Source: Anaerolineae bacterium (GTDB lineage Bacteria > Chloroflexota > Anaerolineae > Aggregatilineales > Phototrophicaceae). From it: 64,000 nucleotides of DNA. The notes under the pieces are model-generated. The model was not told the DNA's origin. It was given only the letters and a program-made list of their open reading frames with translations, and searched no databases. The stretch's first letter is position 1. Each line of letters opens with the position of its first letter. The position numbers and the translations under genes are program-made. Below are positions 34,174 to 43,565 of the stretch, in pieces. The stretch covers positions 62,001 to 126,000 of the forward strand of contig JALHNB010000002.1 in assembly GCA_022843745.1 (NCBI GenBank). The letters are read 5' to 3'.

Positions 34174-35076
34174 CTAACCATAGCGATCCATCGCCCAACG
34201 CATCAGAATGTAAAACGCGGCTGCTCCCGCGAATGGCTCATAGCGCCCCAGTGTTTCTTTCACAACCTGGGGCGCGACTTTGCCCGTTTTCTGATAGAAA
34301 AAGTGCTGCACAGCCGCTTGCAACGCGACATCATTTTCCCCGATATATTGATATTCCCCTAATGCGCGGATGATCGTCCAGGCGGCTGTCCAATGACCGA
34401 TTCCTTTGAAGGATACCAGCGCCTCAAGGATCTCGGCGGCGGGTTTGTGCCGCAGCGCTTCCAAATCAATTGCCCCGGAGACAATCTGCTGTGATACCTC
34501 GATCAATACCTGCATCCGGCGAGTCGTGATTTTCAGCGGCTTGAGATCATCGACAGTGGCGGCGGCGATTTGCTCCGGGCGAGGGAACGTGTAAAAGCGT
34601 TCGCCCTGATATTCAATGGCATTGTCACCCCACTGTACCAACCAGCGTTCACCGCGCTGTGCTAATGAGAGGGCGATTTGCTGCTCGATAATGGTTGTGG
34701 TCAGCGCTTCATAGATCGTTTCCGCCCGCACGTGATTCAGGCCATAAAGTGGCTCGACAATGCTCCATAAAATGGCGTCTGTCCGCGCCCGCTCATAAAA
34801 TGGGGTCATATCGGTGTCGATTCCCATCATGTGGCTGACTTTAGCGAGGAGCGTATCAGCATCCACCTCGCGTGTAGCGTGCATCAAACTGACTTCGAGA
34901 CAGTCAGATTTTTGTGCAATCCGCATCAACGCCAGTGTTTCGCCGATACGCAGCGCACGCCAGCATTCACCATCGCGCACCACATCCAGAACCGTATGAA
35001 AACGTGCTGCGGCAATCGTTTTGCGAAAATCATAGGATGGGGTGGGATAAAGCGTTCCGATTATCATGAACGACAT
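34174..35076 (-). CDS. DNA-3-methyladenine glycosylase, AlkA/HhH-GPD family
   Basis: 300 residues. An N-terminal region (1-110) resembles the AlkA_N beta domain (ARFHTVLDVVRDGECWRALR). The HhH-GPD domain spans about 115-285, with TTTIIEQQIALSLAQRG (the usual I..QQ.S...A), the helix-hairpin-helix LVSFKGIGHWTAAWTIIRALG near 225-245 and the catalytic Asp in GENDVALQ. It excises alkylated bases. It has the conserved KGIGxWTA hairpin and no iron-sulphur cysteines, which separates it from MutY/Nth. Co-directional with the TIR gene 16 bases upstream, so the two are probably cotranscribed. Confidence 0.85.
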   Translation of the reverse strand: MSFMIIGTLYPTPSYDFRKTIAAARFHTVLDVVRDGECWRALRIGETLALMRIAQKSDCLEVSLMHATREVDADTLLAKVSHMMGIDTDMTPFYERARTDAILWSIVEPLYGLNHVRAETIYEALTTTIIEQQIALSLAQRGERWLVQWGDNAIEYQGERFYTFPRPEQIAAATVDDLKPLKITTRRMQVLIEVSQQIVSGAIDLEALRHKPAAEILEALVSFKGIGHWTAAWTIIRALGEYQYIGENDVALQAAVQHFFYQKTGKVAPQVVKETLGRYEPFAGAAAFYILMRWAMDRYG

Positions 35077-35092
35077 TATAAACGATACGGGT

Positions 35093-35767
35093 TTAAATGA
35101 GCAGTTTAAGGAGCTGCTGCAAGCCTGACGTGTAATCCTGGCGGAAATCGATGGGTGTATAGCGCACGTCCAGGTTGCCTACTTTCAGGCTGTCCGTCTC
35201 ATAGGTCTGGTAGATCACAGGCAGGATAATTTTTCCGCTGATCGTGAACTGCTGACGTTCGGCGCGTAAATCGGGGGATTGGAGTGCAGAAGGCGATAGA
35301 ATCATCAGCATCACGCCAGAATGGGTGAGCGCCGAGAGAACTGCGCTTTTCCAATCGACATCTTCTGGCACATCGGTGACATCGAGCCAGACATTGATCC
35401 CTGCCGTGCGCAGGCTTTCGGTCAGATTTACCGCGAATAATTCGTCAGTGCGCGTATAACTGATAAATACACCCGCTTCAGCGGCTTGGGCGATGTGCTG
35501 CGGAGTGGTCAGTCGGGTCAGAGCGTCGGAGATGCGGCGATCTTCGGGCGTGAGCGACAAGGCTTTTCGCAGCGCCGCCCGTTTTTCTTCAATAGTAGAA
35601 GCGACAAACGCCAACCAGACCCAGGCTAAAGCATTATCTGGCTCCTGCACCACAAGCTGCTTGAAAAGCAAGCGTGCCGCTATCGTATCGCCTTTACGAG
35701 CCAAAGCGACAGCATTTTCAAAGGTTAGTGGTGTGTTTTTAAGCCCGGTTGTCGGCACGCGCATCAT
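35093..35767 (-). CDS. TPR-TIR domain protein
   Basis: 224 residues from ATG 35767; a TTG five codons upstream is also open. Residues 10-75 form a short TPR-like helical module (ENAVALARKGDTIAARLLFK, QEPDNALAWVWLAFVASTIE). The TIR domain begins at AGVFISYTRTDELFAVNLTE (about 98-117), continues GINVWLDVTDVPEDVDWKSA and VMLMILSPSALQSPDLRAER, and ends with VIYQTYETD...YTPIDFRQDY. Glu170 in LRAERQQF is the position of the catalytic Glu in TIR NADases. Bacterial TIR proteins often deplete NAD or make cyclic ADP-ribose in phage defence; many with TPR are adaptor-like. No Thoeris or CBASS partner is beside it. Same strand as AlkA and RsmG. Confidence 0.82.
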   Translation of the reverse strand: MMRVPTTGLKNTPLTFENAVALARKGDTIAARLLFKQLVVQEPDNALAWVWLAFVASTIEEKRAALRKALSLTPEDRRISDALTRLTTPQHIAQAAEAGVFISYTRTDELFAVNLTESLRTAGINVWLDVTDVPEDVDWKSAVLSALTHSGVMLMILSPSALQSPDLRAERQQFTISGKIILPVIYQTYETDSLKVGNLDVRYTPIDFRQDYTSGLQQLLKLLI

Positions 35768-35835
35768 TCTTTCGATTATCAATAGGGACGATACAAAGGT
35801 TATACCAGGATCTGTACAAACGATTTATAAACCAT

Positions 35836-35863
35836 ATTATAATTCAGAAAAAACGAAATTGAA
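35836..35863 (-). promoter_or_regulatory. Candidate promoter of the TIR-AlkA pair
   Basis: On the minus strand TTCAAT (35863-35858), a 16-base spacer and a perfect TATAAT (35841-35836). Transcription would start about 60 bases before the TIR ATG. The -35 is poor. Confidence 0.4.
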
Positions 35864-35882
35864 CCGCGAATTAACGTATCTC

Positions 35883-36599
35883 TCAACTAAGCGGCTTATT
35901 GGTAGGGGTGCCAGGTTTGCGGGGATAGGTGTTGGGAGTAGGCGCGATCTTTTCGATCACGACCAGATAATGCTCATCAGTGATGCCGGGGAGTATCACG
36001 GATGCGATGTTTTGCAGGCGGCCACCGAGCAGCTTGATTGCATGTTGTGCGTCTTTGCTTTCCTGGGAAGCTGTTTTTCCTTTCATCGCGATGCAGGTGC
36101 CGCCGACTTTCGCCAATGGAAGCATATATTCGACCAGCGCGGGCAAACGAGCGACAGAACGGGCTATGACTGCATCGTAATTTGCGCGATGCTGGGGCAT
36201 TTGTCCAGCTTCTTCGGCGCGGGCGTGGAGCGTACTTGTGTTCGTAAGCTCCAGAGTGGCGATGATGTGATCGAGAAAGGCCACCTTTTTTCCGGTGGCC
36301 TCCATCAAAACCAGGTGAATTTTAGGGAAAGCGATACGCAGGGGCAGGCCGGGAAAACCCGCACCTGTCCCCACATCAATAATCCGCATTCCGGGCGACA
36401 TCGGCACGGTTTTTGCCACTGTCAGCGAATCAAGATGATGCCGTACCTGTACCGCTTCCGGCTCTGTGATCGCCGTGAGGTTGGTATGAGCGTTCCAGGC
36501 CGCTAGTTCGCGCGTATAAAGGGCAAACTGCACCTCTTGCTCCGGTGTCAGCTTCAGGCCAAGCAATTCTGCCGCCTGCTGAGTCAGTGTCGCCGTCAT
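35883..36599 (-). CDS. rsmG: 16S rRNA (guanine-527-N7)-methyltransferase RsmG
   Basis: 238 residues, the normal length. WNAHTNLTAITEPEAVQVRH (34-53), then MRIIDVGTGAGFPGLPLRIA, the SAM-binding loop diagnostic of RsmG (GxGxGFPGLPL), followed by LVLMEATGKKVAFLDHIIAT and the NYDAVIARSVARLPALVEYM block. It methylates G527 of 16S rRNA, the position linked to low-level streptomycin resistance. In many bacteria the gene sits near mnmG or parAB at the origin; here it does not. Eight bases separate its ATG from the stop of the upstream secreted-protein gene, so they may share a transcript. The long open frame on the opposite strand (35493-36506) is antisense noise. Confidence 0.93.
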   Translation of the reverse strand: MTATLTQQAAELLGLKLTPEQEVQFALYTRELAAWNAHTNLTAITEPEAVQVRHHLDSLTVAKTVPMSPGMRIIDVGTGAGFPGLPLRIAFPKIHLVLMEATGKKVAFLDHIIATLELTNTSTLHARAEEAGQMPQHRANYDAVIARSVARLPALVEYMLPLAKVGGTCIAMKGKTASQESKDAQHAIKLLGGRLQNIASVILPGITDEHYLVVIEKIAPTPNTYPRKPGTPTNKPLS

Positions 36600-36606
36600 T
36601 ATAAAA

Positions 36607-37653
36607 TCAGCGCAGGCTGTACATCTGGTTATAGGTCACGTTCTCGTTATTCGGGTTGCGCGTGACCGTGAATGTGCAGGTGCTGTAGATTTCCTCGTTA
36701 TCCGTCCCCGGCCCATAGTCATCATAGCCATCACTGATGGCCTGCGCCCAGTTCAGCCGGAACTCGACGCCATAGGTGCCAGGAGTGAGCTTTCCAAGAC
36801 TAACGGTGTAAAATATCCAGCGGTTTGCGGTGGGTTGTGTGATCGGGCTGACGTTGACTGGCCCAAGCGGCGCACGATTGAGCTTGACGGCATACTGCGC
36901 GTTCGCCAGATGGTCGTTAATCTGCTGTTCGGTGCGGGCGAACCATGACCAGAAAATCGTTATGTTGTCATTATCATAGACAACACCGGGGGCAGCCTGC
37001 GGCAGATATTGATCGCATTCGGCGAAAATCACACCGGCTGAATCAGAACGACCTTGTTCACGACGCGCACCAATGACGACAATTGGCTCTGGTGTGGCCG
37101 GTGTCGTGCTGTTAATAAAGCCGCCAAATGGCGAACGAATGCTGCCGCCAACAGCTTCAGTACCCGTTGTGCCGCTGCCAGCATCGGCGCTCGATCCAAG
37201 CTGATTTTGCGGATTTGCACACCCATCCTGTAAATCGTTGACGGTGGTGTCATAGATGGTGCTGGAAGAATCCGTTTCACGCCCGATCACGACTCTGGCG
37301 CTGGCAGTTCCACCAGTTGCAACTGTTGAGCCGCTGTTATAGGCCAACCGTTCGCTGAAAGCAAATGTTCCATTGACCTCGACGCGGCGCAGACCTGTAA
37401 TCGCGGTACCTGTGCCACCCGCGCCGGAGAAGACCTGATAAAACACATCGTAGCCAGCTTCCATCGTACCCGTCAAATTCATGATGGTTGCAGTATCACA
37501 GGCGACGAAAAAAATCGTGACGTTTGACGAACTGGCTGTGCTGCCCGCTGCGGGGGTAACAGTGGGTGTGGTGCTTTGTGCTGCACCAATGTTTAAACCG
37601 ATTGCAAGCATAAACAGTAAAACACATAAAATCGCAGGGATTAATTTTCTCAT
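36607..37653 (-). CDS. Secreted protein, unrecognised
   Basis: 348 residues from ATG 37653, which has GGAGG four bases upstream; an earlier in-frame start at 37668 would bury that site. Signal peptide KLIPAILCVLLFMLAIGLNIGAAQ. The mature protein opens with a Thr/Pro/Ala-rich linker, then a beta-rich domain (TIFFVACDTATIMNLTGTM, VFYQVFSGAGGTG, LRRVEVNGTFAFSERL), a low-complexity Gly/Ser/Thr region near 170-190, and a second beta domain (DNDNITIFWSWFARTEQQIN, APLGPVNVSPITQPTANRWI, LTPGTYGVEFRLNWAQAISD). Four cysteines. I recognise no family; the second domain looks like a fibronectin-III-like or carbohydrate-binding sandwich. Upstream of rsmG in the same direction. Confidence 0.75.
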   Translation of the reverse strand: MRKLIPAILCVLLFMLAIGLNIGAAQSTTPTVTPAAGSTASSSNVTIFFVACDTATIMNLTGTMEAGYDVFYQVFSGAGGTGTAITGLRRVEVNGTFAFSERLAYNSGSTVATGGTASARVVIGRETDSSSTIYDTTVNDLQDGCANPQNQLGSSADAGSGTTGTEAVGGSIRSPFGGFINSTTPATPEPIVVIGARREQGRSDSAGVIFAECDQYLPQAAPGVVYDNDNITIFWSWFARTEQQINDHLANAQYAVKLNRAPLGPVNVSPITQPTANRWIFYTVSLGKLTPGTYGVEFRLNWAQAISDGYDDYGPGTDNEEIYSTCTFTVTRNPNNENVTYNQMYSLR

Positions 37654-37971
37654 GCGAGCGACCTCCAATGAACAATGGTAATAATCAGCAGAGACGAGTG
37701 ATAGGTTTCATAGCCTCAATTTGTGGCTTCACTCAATTCTCACTGACTCTGAGTCGGCGGTTCAATTTTTCGGAACCATAAGCCTGAAATATAATTGATA
37801 ATCTCAAAGCTGCCAATCCTGTATTGAAAAAAAGGGAGCATCAAAGCCCGCGAGTCGTTATAATATCGTCTGTAAGGTGGTGTATCTCCCCCTAGAGTAA
37901 CGTGTGCTAACATCTTAAGAACAAAGTATAATAAGCGTAAGAATCAATAGTCTGCCAATTGAGCAATAACA
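37654..37971 (+). other. 318-base spacer between divergent genes
   Basis: No gene seen. It contains GACTCTGAGTC, an 11-base near palindrome at about 37746-37756, and two perfect -10 hexamers TATAAT at 37859-37864 and 37927-37932, neither with a convincing -35 at 16-18 bases. The second is the more likely start for the 1058-residue gene. Confidence 0.4.
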
Positions 37972-40900
37972 GTGACCCAAAAAACTGCAACTTCAGAACT
38001 TTTTAACCTAGAGCATTTTTATTTTGGTCAGTTGATACGCGCAGGCAAGCCTGAAGGTGAACTCCGCGTCCTGGCCGCAACACCTGGGATAAAGGATGAA
38101 ATGGGGGCTGAGGTCGCCAAACAAGCCCTTATCCCACCTGTTAAAGGTGTGCCGGATGGCTCGTGGGCGTTGGTGCGCGGCAAAAAGATGCCGTTCATTC
38201 TGGCACAGTCGCAGCTAGGGGAAGCCGGGCAGTCGATTGTGCATTTCATCCTCACGCCGCCGGAGGTGCTGCGCGTATTGGGTGGCAACCTGGCTGTGCT
38301 GCGGCAGTTGATCGAGCAGAAGATGCCTGATTATGACCGTGTGGGTGCGAAACTGTCGCGTATTGCGCTGCCACAGACCGGGCCGCCGGATAAAGATGCT
38401 CAAATCGACCATATTCTCGAACTCATGACATACACCCGCAATCGCCCGGATGTGATGGAAAATCTGCTATCCGCTATTGTTCAGGGTGTACAGGTGATCG
38501 TTCAGGGTGCGCCGCGTGATCTGAATAGTCGAGTCGGGTTTATTCAAGGGCTATTGGCGCTGCTGCCGCCACCAGCGCGTTTCGGTGTGACCTTTACGAC
38601 TCATAGTGTGCCTTCGACAAAAGTTGATGCACAAATACGCTTTTACGATGATGATGCGCCGCCCGCTGATACATTGGTTTATAACTGGCCTAGTACGAAG
38701 CTTGAAGGTAATCAGGTTGAAGATGCTTACAGCCACTTTATAATCAGTCAGCTTCGTCTGGACGCTGAATTGGTGATCCAGCAAACGCAGGCGCTCACGG
38801 CAGTAGCGGCGTGGCGCATCAAGCGGGGGGATGGGCTGGCTGAGGCGCTGTCTTATGGCTCATACCGCCTGGCTGTCGATAATTCGGTGCGGAACAATTT
38901 GCCAGTAGAAGTCGAGGATATATCAAGAGTGCTGGCGGAAGATCCAACACTGGATGATGATCTGCGTGTGACTTATGCACGCCATTTGTTAGCTTTTGCG
39001 CTGGCATTAGGCGATACACAGCACGCCGACCCGATTTCGATTTTACTGCGACAAAATCCCGAACTCGAACAATCCACACTTCAACAGCTTGGCGATGCGC
39101 TGACCGATGGTAAAGCGGAACTCGTGTATTCCACGCTGTCCCGTTGGTTTGCCAATCCGATGGGGCCAGAAGGTGAAGCCTGGGTTAGGCTGACTCATCG
39201 CTCGATTCTGATGCACATGGACGAGTTGATGAAATCAGATGATCTGGAAGCCGTCAACCGATTCCTGGAGGAAATTCACAGCGTTAACCTGAGTGTTGAA
39301 ATTAGCGGTGTTGTGCCAAAACTGGTCGAGATGGCGCTGCCGTTGAGCGTGCGTGATAAGACGTTGGCGCAGACAACATTTTTGCTGGCGATCAATTATC
39401 TTGATATTGCGCTGATTCAGAAAATACTGGGCGCACCCAAATTTCTCGCCCAACTTCCCAAATCACTGGCGCGTCTGATCCCATATGTGAATGGCAATGA
39501 CCCCAGTCGTCCACCTGCTGGGCTGCTTGCAGAAGTCGCCTCTGCGTTTGGCGAACAATGGAAATCGCTGGTGTTGGTGCGCTTTGCTGAAGCAGCGATG
39601 CGCTCTGAGCGCAAGGATTTATTGGATACATCGGCGCTCGCAGGGCTGGTGCAGGTTGCTCTCTCACCCTGGGGGCTGCAATACGACCAGGTGCTGCTTT
39701 GGATTGTGAATAACCTTTCCACGCCGGAAAGCCTGCAAACACTGGATGACCCAGGGCCGCTTTATCTGCTGCAAATTTTGCTGGCACGTGGGGCATACAC
39801 GGAACTAGCGACTGGAATGATTAACCAGGCGCGTGTTCTCTTCCCCGGCGATCTCCAGGCCGATTATGCGCTGATGGTGCAGCGTTTGTTTGGCGAAACC
39901 CCGATCCCGGTGAATGATATTCCTGCGGCGTTGAATGGGATCGAAAAGGGCGGCATTAAATCGCTGCCTTTAGCAATGGCCTATATCGGCGCGTTGGAGG
40001 CGCAGGATTGGTCGCCAGTTCTTGACCAGATCGCTTCATCGGTAGCCATCAACCTGAATGAAAATCGCAATATTTTAAACGTGATTCATCCCACAGCGAT
40101 GCTCTCACTGTTGAAATTTCATGTGAAACGTGAAGATGTACCGGGCGCGACCCGTTTAGCGAGTCTATTTCCCGAAGTCGCCATTAACCAGGGGACGATG
40201 GGTATGGCGATGATGATTCGCACCTACAAAATGATGGACAAAGACCCCAAGCTTAAAATCGTGTCTATGGAACTGCTGAGGCGCTATGTGCGTCAATCCG
40301 ATAGCACCGTCTCGCGGCAGGCGATAGTCCAGTTTGGGCGAGAATTGGGTTTGCCAGTTCGTCATGCGTTGGAAGCGACACTCAGCCTCAAACGCTTAAT
40401 GGGCGGCGTGGATTTCGTAGATTATGCCGATTTTATCCACGTGACAGCGGAATTTTTGCAGGATACCGCGATGGCCTATACCGATAGAAATAATTTGCCG
40501 AGCCTGGGCGCATTGGCGAATGATATGCAAAGCCTGACAGGTGGGCTGACCGATGAAGATCGCCGCCAGATCGCGCATAATATCATGGCGTTGGGACGCG
40601 CTGTTGTTGTTCTGGGTGAGCAATATCGAGCCAAAACGCCGCGAGATATTGATAAACATATCGAGGGATTGTTGACAGGCAAAGCCGACCCAAAGAGTGG
40701 AGTCGATGTGCTGCGAGCGATGGGCGGATATTTCGCGAAAGGCAAGCGCTATCGCGTCAAACTGGATCGTGCAACGACTCATCCTCTGGGCGAACGTTCC
40801 GCGCCGATGCTGCGCGATCAGGTTGAGATCGTCAATCATCTGCTGCGGGGGATTGTTCAGGCCTTCCCGCCCGACCAGGAGATTGCAATTAGCGCACAGG

Positions 40901-41148
40901 TCATCCGCGATGAGGTCGAAAGTATGTGGGGCGCGATTTCGCTGCACCAACAGCGCGAAATCGTGCGTGGACTGGCGATTGATTTGCAGCGCGTGGCGGA
41001 ATTGGCAGCGCACATCGCGGCGCACGGCGATGAAAAATCGCTTACCGACACGACTATCGGGCGTAAATTGGATACCGGGAAACAACAGCCGAAAAACACG
41101 ATTGAGTTTTATCGCTACGTCCAGGGCTATTTCAAATCGCAGGTGTAG
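37972..41148 (+). CDS. Very large hypothetical protein (1058 residues)
   Basis: GTG start at 37972. No signal peptide and no membrane segment, so cytoplasmic. Residues 1-260 form an alpha/beta domain (SELFNLEHFYFGQLIRAG, LRVLAATPGIKDEMGAEVAK, ARFGVTFTTHSVPSTK, AQIRFYDDDAPPADTLVYNW). The start, F-G-Q then a leading 'L-A-A-T-P-G', reminds me of the N-terminal domain of GTPase-associated protein 1 (GAP1-N) found with small GTPases in multicellular bacteria; I hold this lightly. The remaining 800 residues are almost all helical, like HEAT/armadillo solenoids (SLPLAMAYIGALEAQDW, AIVQFGRELGLPVRHALEAT), ending in a helical bundle. I do not recognise the family as a whole. The DUF4388-MglA pair 8 kb away would be a possible partner. 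Confidence 0.7.
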   Translation: MTQKTATSELFNLEHFYFGQLIRAGKPEGELRVLAATPGIKDEMGAEVAKQALIPPVKGVPDGSWALVRGKKMPFILAQSQLGEAGQSIVHFILTPPEVLRVLGGNLAVLRQLIEQKMPDYDRVGAKLSRIALPQTGPPDKDAQIDHILELMTYTRNRPDVMENLLSAIVQGVQVIVQGAPRDLNSRVGFIQGLLALLPPPARFGVTFTTHSVPSTKVDAQIRFYDDDAPPADTLVYNWPSTKLEGNQVEDAYSHFIISQLRLDAELVIQQTQALTAVAAWRIKRGDGLAEALSYGSYRLAVDNSVRNNLPVEVEDISRVLAEDPTLDDDLRVTYARHLLAFALALGDTQHADPISILLRQNPELEQSTLQQLGDALTDGKAELVYSTLSRWFANPMGPEGEAWVRLTHRSILMHMDELMKSDDLEAVNRFLEEIHSVNLSVEISGVVPKLVEMALPLSVRDKTLAQTTFLLAINYLDIALIQKILGAPKFLAQLPKSLARLIPYVNGNDPSRPPAGLLAEVASAFGEQWKSLVLVRFAEAAMRSERKDLLDTSALAGLVQVALSPWGLQYDQVLLWIVNNLSTPESLQTLDDPGPLYLLQILLARGAYTELATGMINQARVLFPGDLQADYALMVQRLFGETPIPVNDIPAALNGIEKGGIKSLPLAMAYIGALEAQDWSPVLDQIASSVAINLNENRNILNVIHPTAMLSLLKFHVKREDVPGATRLASLFPEVAINQGTMGMAMMIRTYKMMDKDPKLKIVSMELLRRYVRQSDSTVSRQAIVQFGRELGLPVRHALEATLSLKRLMGGVDFVDYADFIHVTAEFLQDTAMAYTDRNNLPSLGALANDMQSLTGGLTDEDRRQIAHNIMALGRAVVVLGEQYRAKTPRDIDKHIEGLLTGKADPKSGVDVLRAMGGYFAKGKRYRVKLDRATTHPLGERSAPMLRDQVEIVNHLLRGIVQAFPPDQEIAISAQVIRDEVESMWGAISLHQQREIVRGLAIDLQRVAELAAHIAAHGDEKSLTDTTIGRKLDTGKQQPKNTIEFYRYVQGYFKSQV

Positions 41149-41155
41149 GCCTGTA

Positions 41156-43414
41156 TTAGCCCTCGGATGTTGACCTAAAGGTCAACTCAAATTGCGCTGC
41201 GCCGTCGGCATCGTCGTTCAGGCCAGAGATAGCGAAAACCAGCAGTTCGTTAGCATCGGCGATGAAATTCCACTCGCCACTGATCGCGTCATCGCCGGGA
41301 GCAATCAATTGGCGCACACTGGGACTTTTCGTTTGTAAGCCGATAGATCCCATTTGCACCAGAAATTGCTGCCTGACGTTGTTATCAACATGCTGCCACC
41401 CGTCCAGTATCCAGGGACTATCGCTGCCCTCCGCATCATCCAGAATATCCAGCTCAGGAATTTCCAGATTATCGAGCGCGATGCCGGGGTTTTCCTGGTC
41501 GGGCAGGCTGATGTATTCGAAGCGCACGAGAATATTTTTGCTCGCATAGGCTGAAAGATCGACTTCCTGTGGCAACCACAGCGGGTCTGGTTCAATAATG
41601 CGCGTGGGATGCGCCCCCAGCAGGACAGGAACGCTGAATCGTTCGTTGCCGCGCTGAATGTAAAGATTGAGTGTATCTCCGGGTTTGTAATTCCCCAGAA
41701 GAGCGATCACATTGGGTGTACCCGGCCATTCCTGCTCATCATAGCCGATGATTTTGTCGTCTGCGCGAATATCGGTTTTGCTAACCGGGCCGTCCGGCAC
41801 AACCTCGTTGACATTCATGCCATCCTCGCCGATGACCACGCCGAGTATCGGGAAGGGACGCGGGCCTTCGGGATTACTGACGCCGGTATAGCCGGGGCCA
41901 TAAGATGCACCAAAGCGGTTTGATGTGGTCGTGGAGTCTGTGGGGATAATATCCCAGCTCTCCCCGTTATCTGCTGAGACTTGCAGATACGCATAATTCC
42001 AATCGACTGCCAGGTCGTACCATACGTCATACTTCAGTGTCGCACTTTCGATTCCGGTTAAGTCAAAGGCGCGGGTCATGGTGATATCCTGGTTGTGCTT
42101 GCGGCCAGACCAATAAAAGCGATTATTCGGATCACTGGTAGCAGGCAGCGCAAGGCGAGGGGTCATCTCACGTCCATCAAAGCGCATTGAAAACCGGACA
42201 GCCTGACTATTTAAAAGATAAACATACTGTGTTCCAAATTGATTCACGCTCAGATTGGAAAACGTACCATCAACCGAGTTGTTTAACGCGCCGCCCACCG
42301 GGAATTGTTCAGCGGTCAATTCGGCAACCGTGTGCTGGTAGCGGCCATCGCCAAACCCGCTGTCGATAGCATTCGCCATCACAAAATCCGCAAATACATC
42401 GCGCCCGGTAATAATTTCGGCGGTCAGTGGATCCGTCACCTGATTTTCGGTCAGTGCAGCGTCAATCGCAGCAACACCCTCACCGGGGCGGCTTAAAATG
42501 TCCTGAACAAAGCCAATCCCAAAGCGCTGAATCAGATAGCCCAAAAATAGCTGCTGCCCACCCTGTACCGCAGCACTCGTTCCCAGTCGGCCTGGATGGA
42601 TCAGCGAGATATTGGGCGCTTGCATAAAAGCATCGGTTGAACCCTGTGGCAGGGCGGCGACCTGAAACTGTATACCCAGGAACAGGCTCATAGCCTCTTT
42701 AAGCCACTGTGCCTGGTCAGGGTTATGATAATCGGTGAGAAATTCGTAGAATCCACGCGCCAGCAATGTGAGATAAGCGCCATCGGACACAGTTGTGCCC
42801 GGATATAAACTGGCGTTAACGGTGATAAGCTCGTGTTGATTGCTGTAACCGCCGGGTGCGATCTCCGCCGGAACAGCATCGTTGAAATTGTAGATGGTCT
42901 CGGTTTCCCCCAGGTCGGCGGCATATAATACATAGATGTGCGGATCGTTATCGACATCGGGCAGCGTTAAAAGACTGGTGGGGTCGCCAATCTGGGCTTC
43001 GTTAGGAAGAATAGTCGGGTCGCCATAAACCTCGCGCAGGCGAAACACATTGAAAATTTGCTCCAATTGCCCTGCAATTTGACTCATTGTACTTGGCGTG
43101 AAAAACAGGCCATTTTCGACCCAGACATAAATATTGGGTGTCGCCGCAGCCAGAGTTGCTGTGATCTTGGTCGGCTCGGTGATTCCAGCTTTGCTGACCC
43201 AGAATTCAGTCGTATCGCCAGGGACATAGAGCGGCGTCGGCAGGGGTATCGCGAACGGCTGGTCAAAGCCCAAGAGGCGCTGCGCCAGTTCCATCGGGTC
43301 ACGGGTCGTGTCATCATCCTGGGCGCTGGCGGATGTGATGATAACCATCACACAGGCTAACAGGCCGATGATGCTGTAACGGCGGAATTTTTTAAACCGG
43401 GTCATACTCGTCAT
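41156..43414 (-). CDS. Secreted metalloprotease-like protein with PDZ domain, active site apparently lost
   Basis: 752 residues from ATG 43414 (AGGAA eight bases upstream). Signal peptide IIGLLACVMVIITSASA. Residues about 90-330 follow the layout of M6/peptidase-MA type enzymes: IYVLYAADLGETETIYNFND, LITVNASLYPG, then TLLARGFYEFLTDYHNPDQAQWLKEAMS. In active relatives the first part reads HExxH and the second WxNEGxS; here HExxH is R220-G-F-Y-E224, so both His and the Glu are gone while the later Glu remains. A MAM-like jelly-roll domain follows (FSMRFDGREMTPRLALPATS, ATLKYDVWYDLAVDWNYAYL, QVSADNGESWDIIPTD) and is interrupted by a PDZ domain (ILGVVIGEDGMNVNEVVPDG, IRADDKIIGYDEQ, LYIQRGNERFSVPVLLG). 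It may now act as an adhesin or binding protein. Confidence 0.75.
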   Translation of the reverse strand: MTSMTRFKKFRRYSIIGLLACVMVIITSASAQDDDTTRDPMELAQRLLGFDQPFAIPLPTPLYVPGDTTEFWVSKAGITEPTKITATLAAATPNIYVWVENGLFFTPSTMSQIAGQLEQIFNVFRLREVYGDPTILPNEAQIGDPTSLLTLPDVDNDPHIYVLYAADLGETETIYNFNDAVPAEIAPGGYSNQHELITVNASLYPGTTVSDGAYLTLLARGFYEFLTDYHNPDQAQWLKEAMSLFLGIQFQVAALPQGSTDAFMQAPNISLIHPGRLGTSAAVQGGQQLFLGYLIQRFGIGFVQDILSRPGEGVAAIDAALTENQVTDPLTAEIITGRDVFADFVMANAIDSGFGDGRYQHTVAELTAEQFPVGGALNNSVDGTFSNLSVNQFGTQYVYLLNSQAVRFSMRFDGREMTPRLALPATSDPNNRFYWSGRKHNQDITMTRAFDLTGIESATLKYDVWYDLAVDWNYAYLQVSADNGESWDIIPTDSTTTSNRFGASYGPGYTGVSNPEGPRPFPILGVVIGEDGMNVNEVVPDGPVSKTDIRADDKIIGYDEQEWPGTPNVIALLGNYKPGDTLNLYIQRGNERFSVPVLLGAHPTRIIEPDPLWLPQEVDLSAYASKNILVRFEYISLPDQENPGIALDNLEIPELDILDDAEGSDSPWILDGWQHVDNNVRQQFLVQMGSIGLQTKSPSVRQLIAPGDDAISGEWNFIADANELLVFAISGLNDDADGAAQFELTFRSTSEG

Positions 43415-43565
43415 AACGGATTCCTGCTGCAATCTGAATGCTTATGTTCAAGTGTAAATGGCTATAATCAATTAAACCATACTCTCTCACACACGGTTAA
43501 GCGAATTTGCCGTTGTGAATTTGCGTTCTATAATCAAATGAGAACCTTCAGCTAAAGGTAACTTT

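Noticed and set aside
35093-35767. Thoeris defence system
   Set aside because: A TIR gene is present but no ThsA-type effector (SIR2/SLOG) is nearby.
35493-36506. 337-codon plus-strand frame spanning the TIR and RsmG genes
   Set aside because: It is antisense to two genes with unmistakable domains and has no ribosome-binding site.
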